Positions 1-6,321 of a stretch of 9,858 nt of DNA are shown in pieces. Under the pieces are notes generated by a model. The model worked only from the letters and a program-made list of their open reading frames with translations, did not search any database and was not told the origin of the DNA. Numbering within the stretch: the first letter of the stretch is position 1; the number at the start of each line of letters is the position of its first letter. Position numbers and translations under genes: made by a program. This stretch comes from Kiritimatiellia bacterium (GTDB taxonomy: Bacteria > Verrucomicrobiota > Kiritimatiellia > RFP12 > UBA3636), in NCBI GenBank assembly GCA_017450425.1, contig JAFSUV010000163.1, positions 1-9,858 of the forward strand, read 5' to 3'.

Positions 1-514
1 GTTCACGCTCGTTGACGCCCTGGGCCGCCCGTGGCAGTGCGGCACGATCCAGCTCGACTACCAGCTTCCGAGCGCCGAGCGCCTCAACGCGCAGTACATC
101 GGCCCGGACAACCAGAAGCACCACCCCGTGATGCTGCACCGCGCGGTGCTCGGGTCGCTCGAGCGCTTCCTCGGCATCCTCATCGAGCAGTACGCCGGCG
201 CATTTCCCGTGTGGCTTGCGCCGGAGCAGGTGCGCGTCATCCCGATCGCGGACGCCCAGATCGAGGTCGCCCGGAGCGTTGCCGGAAAACTCCTCGATTG
301 CGGCGCCAGGGTCGATATCGACGAAAAGGCGGACAAGCTCGGCGCAAAAATACGCCGCGCACAGGCCGAAAAGATCCCGTTCATGCTCGTGATCGGCAAA
401 AAGGAGGCCGAAAGCGGCATGGTGTCGGTCCGCGCGAGGGACGGCGACAAGGGCGCAATGGCGCTGGACGACTTCGTCGCGCTGTTCCGCGAAGCCGTGG
501 CCGCGAAGAAGTAG
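1..514 (+). CDS. thrS: Threonyl-tRNA synthetase, C-terminal part (5' truncated)
   Basis: The window opens inside this gene; the frame starts at base 2 and leaves about 170 residues ending in a TAG stop. ThrRS charges tRNA-Thr with threonine in the cytoplasm. The visible part covers the end of the class II catalytic core (CGTIQLDYQLP, then YIGPDN and the motif 3 stretch HRAVLGSLERFLGILIE). The anticodon-binding domain follows, starting near VWLAPEQVRVIPI and continuing through GARVDIDEKADKLGAKIR and a PFMLVIGKKE strand. These are standard ThrRS signatures in the expected order, and the C-terminus ends at the usual place. The start and the N-terminal TGS and editing domains lie outside the window. 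It is the only plus-strand gene here and converges on the aminotransferase. Identity is near certain. Confidence 0.96.
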   Translation, partial: FTLVDALGRPWQCGTIQLDYQLPSAERLNAQYIGPDNQKHHPVMLHRAVLGSLERFLGILIEQYAGAFPVWLAPEQVRVIPIADAQIEVARSVAGKLLDCGARVDIDEKADKLGAKIRRAQAEKIPFMLVIGKKEAESGMVSVRARDGDKGAMALDDFVALFREAVAAKK

Positions 515-552
515 CGCGCCTCGCGCTCGCCCCGCCGCAAGGAAGCGGCATC

Positions 553-587
553 GCGCCGCCGCGCTTCCGCGCGGCGGCGCCCGTTTT
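553..587 (+). terminator. GC-rich hairpin downstream of thrS
   Basis: A perfect 12-bp inverted repeat (GCGCCGCCGCGC at 553-564, its complement at 569-580) closes a TTCC tetraloop. It lies 38 bases after the thrS stop and is followed by a short T tract at 584-587. This fits an intrinsic terminator for thrS with a weak U run. It sits between two convergent genes whose ends are 77 bases apart. It could also help end the minus-strand transcript, but there is no T run on that side. Confidence 0.65.
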
Positions 588-591
588 CGCG

Positions 592-1902
592 CTACGCGCC
601 GATGTAGCGGCGGATGGAGGCGCCGATGCGCTCCATGGTTTTGGTGCGCGCCGCGTCGTCCGGATTGAGCAGCGTGATCCGGAAGCCGTTCAGCTCGGTG
701 TGGAAGCCGGTGAGCGGCGTCACGCACACGCCCTCGGACGCCATCATGTACTGGACGAAACGCTTGTCCAGGGCCACGCCTTCGCAGCGCTTTTCGACGA
801 ATGCGCGGATTCGGGGGTCTTCCACCGGCAGCACCGCATCGGGCCGCAACACGCCGTCGCGGAAAGTGACGGAATAGTAGAGGGCGCCGCAAACCGGACG
901 GGCGATCACGCCCGGCACGGTGCGGAAATATTCATAGACCTGATTTGCGCGCGCCTCGAACATCTTGGCGCGGCGCTCCTTCAGGGCGGCGAACCGCTTG
1001 TCGCCGTAAATGAGCGGCAACGCCAGCTGCGGCAGCGTGGTGGAGCACACCTCCATCATTTTGCTCTTCACGAGCGCGTCGCAATACTCCGAAAAGGCCG
1101 GCGACACCTTGCGGTTGAGCATCTCGATCCAGCCGCACCGCGAGCCGGGCCACGGCACGTCCTTCGACATGCTGCGCAGCGCAAGGCCCGGCACGTCGTC
1201 GCCGACGACCTGCGAGAGAAGCTTCGTCGAGGCGCCGTTGAAGACGATGTTGGCGTAGGTTTCGTCGCAAATCACGAACAGGCCGTACCTGCGCGCGATT
1301 TCCACGATTCCGCGAAGCGTCTGCTCCGGATAGACCGCGCCCGTCGGGTTGTCCGGGTTCACGATCATGATGGCCACGACCTGGGGATTGTATTTGACCT
1401 TGTTCTCGATTTCCTCGAGATCGGGCAGCCACCCCTTCTCCGGGTCGAGCTGGAACTGCAGGTGCGGATAGTCGCCGCGCTTGCCCTCGTTGGAAGTGTG
1501 CGTCGGATACGACGGCGACGGCATGAGCACGCGCGCGTCCTTTTTCATGAGGTCGTAAACCTTATCGACGCCGTCCGCTATGCCGTTGAGGAAGAGGATG
1601 TCGTCCGGCCCGAGTTTCGTGCCGCCCTCGCGGGCCGACGCTTCGGCGGCAAGGTATTCGCGGGTCGAAAGCACTCCGCGGCTTGGGCAGTAGGCGAACG
1701 ACGCTTCGTTGTTCGACGCCAAATCCGCCACGATTTCCTTGATCCACGGCTCGACCTTTTCGCCGGCCGCGACCGGATCGCCGATGTTTTCCCACGTGAT
1801 CGGCCGCCCCATGCGTTGCAGGGCGTGGCCGTAATCCACGATTTCGCGAATTTCGTAGTGCAGGTTGCGGTAACCTTCGAGGACAATGGAAGGATGGTTC
1901 AT
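592..1902 (-). CDS. PLP-dependent class I/II aminotransferase
   Basis: This is a fold-type I, PLP-dependent aminotransferase of 436 residues from the ATG at 1902, close to the usual length for the class. It should move an amino group between an amino acid and a 2-oxo acid in the cytoplasm. Visible PLP-site elements are NPDNPTG (residues 182-188), DETY (213-216), the Schiff-base lysine in SMSKDVPWPG (K247) and the following SRCGW, whose arginine usually contacts the PLP phosphate. The overall style (ITWENIGDP near the N-terminus) suggests an alanine or aspartate aminotransferase relative (COG0436 type), but substrate cannot be read from sequence. A TTG at 1950 overlapping the upp stop as TTGA would add 16 residues (RPRADRQASV...) that look non-conserved, so I prefer the ATG. 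Neither start has a clear Shine-Dalgarno. It lies 44 bases after upp, probably in one transcript. Confidence 0.9.
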   Translation of the reverse strand: MNHPSIVLEGYRNLHYEIREIVDYGHALQRMGRPITWENIGDPVAAGEKVEPWIKEIVADLASNNEASFAYCPSRGVLSTREYLAAEASAREGGTKLGPDDILFLNGIADGVDKVYDLMKKDARVLMPSPSYPTHTSNEGKRGDYPHLQFQLDPEKGWLPDLEEIENKVKYNPQVVAIMIVNPDNPTGAVYPEQTLRGIVEIARRYGLFVICDETYANIVFNGASTKLLSQVVGDDVPGLALRSMSKDVPWPGSRCGWIEMLNRKVSPAFSEYCDALVKSKMMEVCSTTLPQLALPLIYGDKRFAALKERRAKMFEARANQVYEYFRTVPGVIARPVCGALYYSVTFRDGVLRPDAVLPVEDPRIRAFVEKRCEGVALDKRFVQYMMASEGVCVTPLTGFHTELNGFRITLLNPDDAARTKTMERIGASIRRYIGA

Positions 1903-1946
1903 GGCGGAGAGCGGAGAAACGGATGCTTGCCGGTCGGCGCGCGGCC

Positions 1947-2567
1947 TCAAAGCGTGCCGAAAAGACGGTCGCCGGCGTCGCCAAGGCCGGGCACGATGTA
2001 GTGGCGGTCGTTGAGGCGCTCGTCGATCGATGCGGTGAACACCGGCACGTCGGGATGCTCCTTTTCAAGCCGGGCGATGCCTTCGGGGCAGGATATGATG
2101 TTGAGAAAGACGATTTTGGAAAAGCCGTTTTTCTTGAGCGTCGAAATGGCGTCGCAGGCGCTGCCGCCGGTCGCGAGCATGGGATCGACGAGCACGACGA
2201 ACGAATCCGGGAACGGCTTGGGCAGATTGAGATAGTACGGTATCGGCTCCGCCGTCTCCTCGTTGCGCTTCGTGCCGATGACGCCGGCGGTGGCGTAGGG
2301 GAGGATTTCGAGCATCGGCTCGAGCATTCCCATGCCGGCGCGCAGAATCGGGGCGACCACGATGTGGCCTTCGATCTTCACGCCCGCGGCGTCGCCCATC
2401 GGCGTACGGACCGACACCGGCACCGTGGGAAGGTTGCGCAAGGCGTCGAAGGCGAGAAGCCGTGTCATCTCGTGGACGAGTTCCCGGAAGAGCTTCGGGT
2501 CTGTCTTCGTCGCGCGGAGGATTGTGAGGCGGTGTTGCAAAAGAGGGTGTTGGACTACGGTGTGCAC
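1947..2567 (-). CDS. upp: Uracil phosphoribosyltransferase
   Basis: Upp converts uracil and PRPP to UMP plus pyrophosphate in the pyrimidine salvage pathway. The protein carries the PRPP-binding loop VDPMLATGGSA (about residues 127-137), the RAGMGM segment (77-82), and the family C-terminus GLGDAGDRLFGTL that binds uracil. From the GTG at 2567 it is 206 residues, matching the roughly 208-residue norm, and the N-terminus HTVVQHPLLQHRLTILR aligns with typical Upp starts. That GTG has a good GGAGA Shine-Dalgarno (2574-2578) six bases upstream. An upstream GTG at 2603 would add 12 residues with no ribosome-binding site, so it was not chosen. The downstream neighbour is the aminotransferase on the same strand. 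No permease gene is visible next to it. Confidence 0.96.
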   Translation of the reverse strand: MHTVVQHPLLQHRLTILRATKTDPKLFRELVHEMTRLLAFDALRNLPTVPVSVRTPMGDAAGVKIEGHIVVAPILRAGMGMLEPMLEILPYATAGVIGTKRNEETAEPIPYYLNLPKPFPDSFVVLVDPMLATGGSACDAISTLKKNGFSKIVFLNIISCPEGIARLEKEHPDVPVFTASIDERLNDRHYIVPGLGDAGDRLFGTL

Positions 2568-2582
2568 GGCGGGTCTCCGGTT

Positions 2583-2594
2583 GCAACGCGTTGC
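2583..2594. repeat. 12-bp perfect palindrome in upp leader
   Basis: GCAACGCGTTGC is a perfect palindrome just upstream of the upp Shine-Dalgarno (2574-2578) and downstream of the candidate -10. In RNA it would form a 4-bp stem with a CGCG loop, which is weak. As DNA it could be a small operator. In GC-rich DNA it may also be chance. Confidence 0.3.
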
Positions 2595-2624
2595 GGCGCG
2601 CACCTTTGCGCCCGCAGGACGCAG

Positions 2625-2630
2625 ATTGTA
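2625..2630 (-). promoter_or_regulatory. Candidate -10 box for upp
   Basis: On the minus strand TACAAT lies about 60 bases upstream of the preferred upp GTG. It is preceded by a GTGG stretch rather than a strict extended -10 (TGn). The -35 region at 17-base spacing is poor (TCGTTT). The call rests on the -10 match and its position in the only non-coding stretch upstream of upp. Confidence 0.35.
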
Positions 2631-2694
2631 CCACTATCGGGATTTGGAAACGACAGCGATCCAGGTCTGGCTTGTCCCCAAAAAATTTGGAAGC

Positions 2695-2817
2695 TCATGC
2701 ACAGGAAATCACCTCGATTCTTCCCGGCTCTTCACGATTCTCCCCGGCGTCCGGCAAGTTGAAAATGCAAACGGCCTTCGCGGAAAGGGGCGGCTCGAAC
2801 GGGACTGGGTCATTCAT
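2695..2817 (-). CDS. Possible 40-residue small ORF, unrecognised
   Basis: An ATG-started frame of 40 residues (MNDPVPFEPPLSAKAVCIFN...) begins inside the last codons of the small ORF at 2810-2998, sharing the eight bases ATGAATGA. Codons mostly end in G or C, as in neighbouring genes, and the tight overlap resembles coupled translation. I recognise no family and see no clear Shine-Dalgarno. It could be a real small protein, the frameshifted tail of the preceding ORF, or chance. Between it and the upp promoter nothing else is visible. Confidence 0.2.
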   Translation of the reverse strand: MNDPVPFEPPLSAKAVCIFNLPDAGENREEPGRIEVISCA

Positions 2818-2998
2818 CGCTGGCGACCCTCTTGCGAAAAAGCCTGGCTGCGGCCAGGTCGATTTCAAGATCGTGGAGGCCGGGATAGGCCCTGGCGAGG
2901 AGCGTCGCGAGGAGGTCGGGAGCGAGGTCGCACTCGCGGATGTCGCGCGTGAAAGGCACGGCGGCTGACGGATGGATGTCACTCCACGATAATCGCAC
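2810..2998 (-). CDS. Small ORF trailing vapC, unrecognised
   Basis: A frame of up to 62 residues (GTG at 2998, inside the end of vapC), or 49 residues from a second GTG at 2959, follows the toxin on the same strand. The later part (FTRDIRECDLAPDLLATLLA, then ARAYPGLHDLEIDLAAARLF) has GC-ending codons and a mixed amphipathic composition, which looks more like coding DNA than the other frames here. I recognise no domain. Neither start has a good ribosome-binding site. It could be a third gene of the vapBC operon, a remnant of a decayed gene, or chance. Its end overlaps the 40-residue frame by eight bases, so one broken gene spanning both frames is also possible. Confidence 0.35.
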   Translation of the reverse strand: MRLSWSDIHPSAAVPFTRDIRECDLAPDLLATLLARAYPGLHDLEIDLAAARLFRKRVASDE

Positions 2999-3377
2999 GG
3001 AGGTTGGCCACGGCCTCGAAGTGGCTGTCTCGGGACACGACGACGGCGCCGTGCTCCAGCGCCTGGGCCGCGAGCCAGATGTCGTTCACGGGTATCGGTG
3101 CCCCGGCGGCGCGGAGCGAGCGGAACACCTTGGCGTAGAGGTCGGTCGTGGCCGGGGTGATCGTGATCACGACCACGTTCGGGAGGCGGAGGAACTCCTC
3201 GAGCGCGGCGCGGTCCCTGCGTCCTCGGTTCGTATCGTCAAACCCTGTCTTGACTTCGGCGATTGCGACCTGGCTGAATAGCATCGCACCGGATTTCGAG
3301 ACTTTTTCAGGAAGACGCCGAAAGCCGGAAATGTGGTCAATGACGATGTTGGAGTCCAGCAGATAGGGATTGTTCAT
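2979..3377 (-). CDS. vapC: VapC-type PIN-domain ribonuclease toxin
   Basis: This is a 132-residue PIN-domain protein, the usual size for type II toxins of the VapC family. These toxins are Mg2+-dependent endoribonucleases, held inactive by their cognate antitoxin. The four conserved acidic positions are all present: D8 in LLDSNIVID, E41 in AIAEVKTGF, D99 in VNDIWLAAQA and D117 in VSRDSHF. The ATG at 3377 overlaps the antitoxin stop as ATGA and has GGAG eight bases upstream, so it is preferred to a GTG two codons earlier. The gene order (antitoxin first) and the 4-base overlap are typical of coupled toxin-antitoxin pairs. The RNA target cannot be predicted. The active site is intact, so I infer a functional toxin. 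Confidence 0.93.
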   Translation of the reverse strand: MNNPYLLDSNIVIDHISGFRRLPEKVSKSGAMLFSQVAIAEVKTGFDDTNRGRRDRAALEEFLRLPNVVVITITPATTDLYAKVFRSLRAAGAPIPVNDIWLAAQALEHGAVVVSRDSHFEAVANLRAIIVE

Positions 3378-3634
3378 TTCCACATCTCCGGCTCAACCTT
3401 CGACTGCCAGTCAAGGGCCGCGTAAAGAGGCCTGGCGTCTTCGGGGGAAATTCGTCCGAACAGGGCATTGACGGCGTCGATGCGCGCCTGCTCCTCCTCT
3501 GTCGGGAGGGCGAGGGCGCGGCGGGCGAGGGTCTTAAAGGCGGCACCGAGGCTCGTCTTTGCCTTCGCGGCGTAGTCGCGCACGGCGGCGTAGAGTTCGT
3601 CGTCTATGTTGTGGAGCGTGAGGGCTGTGGACAT
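3374..3634 (-). CDS. vapB: VapB-like antitoxin, ribbon-helix-helix type
   Basis: This is an 86-residue protein directly upstream of the PIN toxin. The N-terminus (TALTLHNIDDELYAAVRDYA, then AKAKTSLGAAFKTLARRAL) matches the beta-strand plus two-helix layout of FitA/VapB-like ribbon-helix-helix DNA-binding antitoxins. The C-terminal part (residues 45-86, ending LDWQSKVEPEMWK) would be the toxin-binding segment. By family analogy, the antitoxin neutralises VapC and represses its own operon. The ATG at 3634 was chosen because AAAGGAA lies at a good distance (3642-3648); the open frame extends upstream to 3763, but that part crosses the promoter. Family assignment is by pattern and context; confidence that it is the antitoxin is high. 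Confidence 0.88.
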   Translation of the reverse strand: MSTALTLHNIDDELYAAVRDYAAKAKTSLGAAFKTLARRALALPTEEEQARIDAVNALFGRISPEDARPLYAALDWQSKVEPEMWK

Positions 3635-3648
3635 GATGCGGTTCCTTT

Positions 3649-3680
3649 CGCGGTTCGTATGGGGACAATTATGAACCGCG
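3649..3680. promoter_or_regulatory. Operator-like inverted repeat over the vapBC promoter
   Basis: Arms CGCGGTTCGTA (3649-3659) and TATGAACCGCG (3670-3680) are inverted repeats matching at 10 of 11 positions, with a 10-base spacer. The right arm covers part of the -10 box and the spacer covers the expected start site, so a bound protein would block polymerase. A further direct half-site, GCGGTTC, lies at 3638-3644 next to the vapB start and overlaps the ribosome-binding site. VapB is the obvious candidate ligand; that is inference. Confidence 0.65.
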
Positions 3681-3696
3681 CCTGCGAAGTTGTCAA
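3668..3696 (-). promoter_or_regulatory. vapBC promoter
   Basis: On the minus strand a perfect TTGACA (-35, at 3691-3696) is separated by exactly 17 bases from CATAAT (-10, at 3668-3673). Transcription would start near 3661, leaving a leader of about 27 bases before the vapB ATG. This is one of the best sigma70-type promoters in the window. Confidence 0.8.
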
Positions 3697-3813
3697 GTTT
3701 TTGCCATGGCGGGAAGTCGCACGAAAGACCTTGCGGCGCGTCTGCGTCGTGCATGCGCTTCAATTATATACACCCTTTCCGGCGGGGGCGTTTCCGCATG
3801 TCTCCGGCCGCAA

Positions 3814-4548
3814 TTAGACGCCCTTCACGCCGAGGAGCGAAAGCATGGCATCGACGAGGCGGCTCAAAACGCGCCCGGTCTGGGGGAAGTAAAGGACGGC
3901 GAAGACCAGCAGCAGACCGTACCGCTCCAGACTGGCGTATGTGCGCCGGGCGTTGCCCCTGAGAAGCACCGTCACGATGCGCGAACCGTCGAGCGGCGGG
4001 ATCGGGATCAGATTGAACACCATGAGCGCCGCATTCGTGGCGCAATAGCAATAGAGCCACACCTGGGTCCATTCAAGCCACGGCCGAACCCGGAAAACGC
4101 GCACCGGCTCGAAACCCCTCCATTCGAACCCGCTTTGCCGCACGACCCAAGACCATGGCTCGTCCGAAGAAAGCGCCGCCGAAACAAGCCATCCGGTGGC
4201 GGCGAAAAAAAGCGCGCCAGCCGCCGTCTGGAGGAGATTGCAAAGCGGCCCGGCGGCGGCGGTCATCCAGTACGCCCGGAGTGGATTGCGGCACCGGCCG
4301 AGGTTTATCGGAACCGGCTTCGCGCCGCCAAAAAGAACCCGCGAACCCGACAGCGCAAGAAAGGCCGGAAGGATCACGCTCATGAACGGATCCACGTGGC
4401 GGAGAGGGTTCAGCGAAAGGCGGCCTTCGTCTCTGGCGGTGCTGTCGCCGCACAGATACGCGACATACCCGTGCGCCACCTCGTGCAGGATTATCGCGGG
4501 CACCAGCGCAGTGAACGAAACGAGCGCGAAAACGATCCGTTCGCTCAT
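3814..4548 (-). CDS. Site-2 protease-like M50 membrane metalloprotease
   Basis: This is a 244-residue polytopic membrane protein of the M50 family (COG1994, SpoIVFB/YwhC-like), which cuts peptide bonds within or near the membrane. The zinc motif HEVAH is in the first hydrophobic segment (H22, E23, H26). The third metal ligand is D187 in NLIPIPPLDG (residues 179-188). The order is hydrophobic segment with HExxH, a NPLRHVDP loop (48-54), a hydrophobic stretch (about 57-75), another near 98-126, and the LDG segment. That layout matches the compact M50 group without a PDZ domain. The start ATG overlaps the dut stop as ATGA, suggesting coupled translation. The substrate is unknown; compact members often lack an assigned substrate. 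All catalytic residues are present. Confidence 0.9.
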   Translation of the reverse strand: MSERIVFALVSFTALVPAIILHEVAHGYVAYLCGDSTARDEGRLSLNPLRHVDPFMSVILPAFLALSGSRVLFGGAKPVPINLGRCRNPLRAYWMTAAAGPLCNLLQTAAGALFFAATGWLVSAALSSDEPWSWVVRQSGFEWRGFEPVRVFRVRPWLEWTQVWLYCYCATNAALMVFNLIPIPPLDGSRIVTVLLRGNARRTYASLERYGLLLVFAVLYFPQTGRVLSRLVDAMLSLLGVKGV

Positions 4549-5036
4549 TGAAGGCCCGTTGATCCGAACCCGCCCGCATCCCGGCCCGTCGGCGGCAATT
4601 CGGCGGCTTCGACGATTTCGGGCCGAATTACAGGCGCAAGGACGGCCTGCGCCACCCGCATCCCCTTTTCAATGCGGAACGGCTCCTGCCCGTGGTTGAT
4701 CAATATTGCGCAGACTTCCCCGCGATACCCCTCGTCGATCGTGCCGGGGGTGTTGACCATCGATATGCCGTGCTTCAGCGCAAGGCCGCTCCGCGGGCGC
4801 AACTGCACCTCGGTGCCGGGCGGCGGCGCAAAGGCCACGCCGAGCGGGATCGCCGCGCGCTCGCCCGGCATCAAAACCGCATCGACGCACGCCGCAAGAT
4901 CCATCCCCGAATCGTCGCCATGCGCGAAGCGCGGCAGCTGCGCTTCGGGGCGGAGACGCTTTACGAAGAGTTTCAGGGCGCTTACTCTTCGGGCTTGGTC
5001 TTGGGAAGGCCGAAACCGCGGTCGCCCTTCTTCCAC
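4545..5036 (-). CDS. dut: dUTP diphosphatase (start uncertain)
   Basis: Dut hydrolyses dUTP to dUMP and pyrophosphate, keeping uracil out of DNA and supplying dTMP synthesis. All five motifs of the trimeric family are present. Numbered from the GTG at 5036 they are DSGMDLAA (42-49), RPRSGLALKHG (80-90), NTPGTIDEGYRGEV (95-108), RIEKGMRVAQ (121-130) and GRDAGGFGSTG (151-161). The start is a problem. The only standard start before motif I is this GTG, which lies inside the small basic protein gene and gives about 20 residues that look out of frame (EEGRPRFRPSQDQ...). Family-like sequence starts at a CTG at 4976 (LKLFVKRLRPEAQLP), six bases past that gene's stop, which would give a normal 143-residue enzyme. 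The 3' end overlaps the M50 gene by four bases. Confidence 0.93.
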   Translation of the reverse strand: MEEGRPRFRPSQDQARRVSALKLFVKRLRPEAQLPRFAHGDDSGMDLAACVDAVLMPGERAAIPLGVAFAPPPGTEVQLRPRSGLALKHGISMVNTPGTIDEGYRGEVCAILINHGQEPFRIEKGMRVAQAVLAPVIRPEIVEAAELPPTGRDAGGFGSTGLQ

Positions 5037-5137
5037 TGGCCGCGCTTCATCAGCAAGTCAATGCGCTCGTGGCGCTTCAGGACGTTGCGACGGACTGCGA
5101 TCTGGCTCGAACCCTTGAGACTGCTGTGCTGGCTCAT
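4982..5137 (-). CDS. Small basic protein of the PVC group
   Basis: This short gene encodes 51 residues, beginning MSQHSSLKGSSQIAVRRNVL and continuing KRHERIDLLMKRGQWKKGD to a KPEE end. It strongly resembles the small basic protein family (TIGR04137 as I recall it) seen in Verrucomicrobia, Chlamydiae and relatives, in the shared SLKG, RRNVLKRxER and RGQWKxGDR segments. The lysine and arginine content suggests RNA or ribosome binding, but the function is not established to my knowledge. The ATG at 5137 follows a weak purine-rich AAGAGAAG, and a good promoter lies just upstream. The dut GTG at 5036 would overlap its 3' half by 55 bases. The family match and codon quality make this a real gene, and it is the best taxonomic marker in the window. 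Confidence 0.88.
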   Translation of the reverse strand: MSQHSSLKGSSQIAVRRNVLKRHERIDLLMKRGQWKKGDRGFGLPKTKPEE

Positions 5138-5176
5138 GACGACTTCTCTTTCTTCGTGTGCGTGAAAACGCGCGGC

Positions 5177-5205
5177 ATGTTAGCAAAAAACGCGGCTACA
5201 GTCAA
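5177..5205 (-). promoter_or_regulatory. Promoter for small basic protein-dut-M50 genes
   Basis: On the minus strand TTGACT (-35, 5200-5205) is followed after exactly 17 bases by TAACAT (-10, 5177-5182). The start would fall near 5170, about 30 bases before the ATG at 5137. The -35 box overlaps the thiH stop codon (5202-5204), so the intergenic gap is just large enough for this promoter. Confidence 0.72.
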
Positions 5206-6311
5206 CCGCCTATCCGGTTGTCCCAGTTTTTGAACACGACTTCCTGCCCGTTTGCCCGGATTGCGGCGAAGACTTCCTCGGGCGGGCGCTTGTCGGTGAG
5301 GGTGAACTGGGCGACATCGCCGTCCGCGGCGACCGCGTAGCCGCCCGGCGTCACGCGCGAACCGGCGCTCATGTTGTCCGCCGCCGTCTGCACGATCGCG
5401 TCCCGGAAAGCGGGCGCTTCGCGCGTGGAGACTGTCATGCAGCACCGCGGAAACACGATTCTGAAGGCAAGCATCATCTGCTCCAGATCGCCGTCGCATA
5501 CCGGATGTTCCGGCTGGAAGCCGCCTTCCGTCGGGCAAAAGCGCGGGAAGGCGAACTGGATGCGCGAGCGCCAGCATTCCTTCTGGAGCCACAGGGCGTG
5601 CGCGGCGAGGGACGCCGCCTCGAGCCGCCACGGCACGAGGCCGAGCAGGAAGGCGATGCCGAGCGTCCTAAAGCCCGCCCTGCCGGCGCGCGATTGCGTT
5701 TCCAGCCGGAACCGGTAGTTGCTCTTCGGCCCTGCCGGGTGAAAATAGCCGTACCGCTCCTCGTCGTACGTCTCCTGAAAGCAGGTGAGACCCTCGAAAC
5801 CGGCTTTGAAAAGCGTTCTGTAGCCCTCTTCGGTCTGCGGAGCGACTTCAAGCGCAAGGTACGAAAAGCGCTTTTTCAGTTCCCGGCCGACTTCGGCGAG
5901 GTGCTCGACCGAATTGACGCGCGGGTTTTCTCCGGCCACGACAAGCAGCGAATCGATGCCGGACGCCCGTACCGCCGCCGCCTCCATGAGGATCTCGTCC
6001 ATCGTGAGATCTTTTCGCGCCGTACCCTGGTGCTGCACCCTGAAGTCGCAGTAGCGGCACGAATTGACGCAGGTGTTGCCGATGTACAGCGGGGCGTAAA
6101 CGGAAACGGTGCGCCCGTAGTAGCGGCGGCGCTCCTGCGCGGCCCTGCTGCGCAGGAGCGGCATGCACCCCGAAGCGGCGGGGGATATCAGGTTGAGGAG
6201 ATCGAAAAAGCCGGGACGCTCCTTCGTGGCGCTCGCCACCGCGTCGCTTTCGGTCGCGGCGGCAATCCTGGCTTCGATTTCCGCCTTCGGCGTCTTGAGA
6301 TGCGGGAACAT
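5202..6311 (-). CDS. thiH: 2-iminoacetate synthase (tyrosine lyase) ThiH
   Basis: ThiH is a radical SAM enzyme that splits L-tyrosine into p-cresol and dehydroglycine (2-iminoacetate), used to build the thiazole ring of thiamine. The 369-residue length matches the family (E. coli ThiH is 377). The 4Fe-4S/SAM motif CVNSCRYC gives C81, C85 and C88. Other family signatures are LISPAASG (41-48), FQETYDEERY (178-187), LSRAGRAG-like LETQSRAGRAG (203-213), STREAPAFRD (295-304), TPGGYA (321-326) and the C-terminal DKRPPEEV...VVFKNWD (340-364). These match ThiH along the full length. The ATG at 6311 has GGAGG only two bases away, a short spacing, but no better start exists. It lies 10 bases after the HydG-like gene, clearly in one operon. 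No thiC, thiG, thiS or thiF is in the window. Confidence 0.92.
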   Translation of the reverse strand: MFPHLKTPKAEIEARIAAATESDAVASATKERPGFFDLLNLISPAASGCMPLLRSRAAQERRRYYGRTVSVYAPLYIGNTCVNSCRYCDFRVQHQGTARKDLTMDEILMEAAAVRASGIDSLLVVAGENPRVNSVEHLAEVGRELKKRFSYLALEVAPQTEEGYRTLFKAGFEGLTCFQETYDEERYGYFHPAGPKSNYRFRLETQSRAGRAGFRTLGIAFLLGLVPWRLEAASLAAHALWLQKECWRSRIQFAFPRFCPTEGGFQPEHPVCDGDLEQMMLAFRIVFPRCCMTVSTREAPAFRDAIVQTAADNMSAGSRVTPGGYAVAADGDVAQFTLTDKRPPEEVFAAIRANGQEVVFKNWDNRIGG

Positions 6312-6321
6312 CGCCTCCGGC

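Noticed and set aside
31..2001. A 656-residue open frame on the plus strand crossing thrS and the aminotransferase
   Set aside because: It lies out of frame in thrS and antisense to the aminotransferase, runs through the thrS hairpin, and has a low-complexity arginine-rich N-terminal part. Both genes it overlaps are secure.
3763..3768. Minus-strand TATAAT in an AT-rich patch upstream of vapB
   Set aside because: Perfect -10 hexamer but no -35 at the right distance, and a much better promoter lies closer to vapB. It stands out only because the surroundings are GC rich.
3706..4551. A 281-residue plus-strand frame opposite the M50 protease gene
   Set aside because: Charged, low-complexity translation with no domain; the minus strand encodes a complete protease with its zinc motif.
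5202..6311. Possibility that the gene called thiH is hydE
   Set aside because: LISPAASG, STREAPAFRD, TPGGYA and the C-terminal KNWD segment match ThiH along its length, whereas HydE is a BioB-like protein without these signatures.
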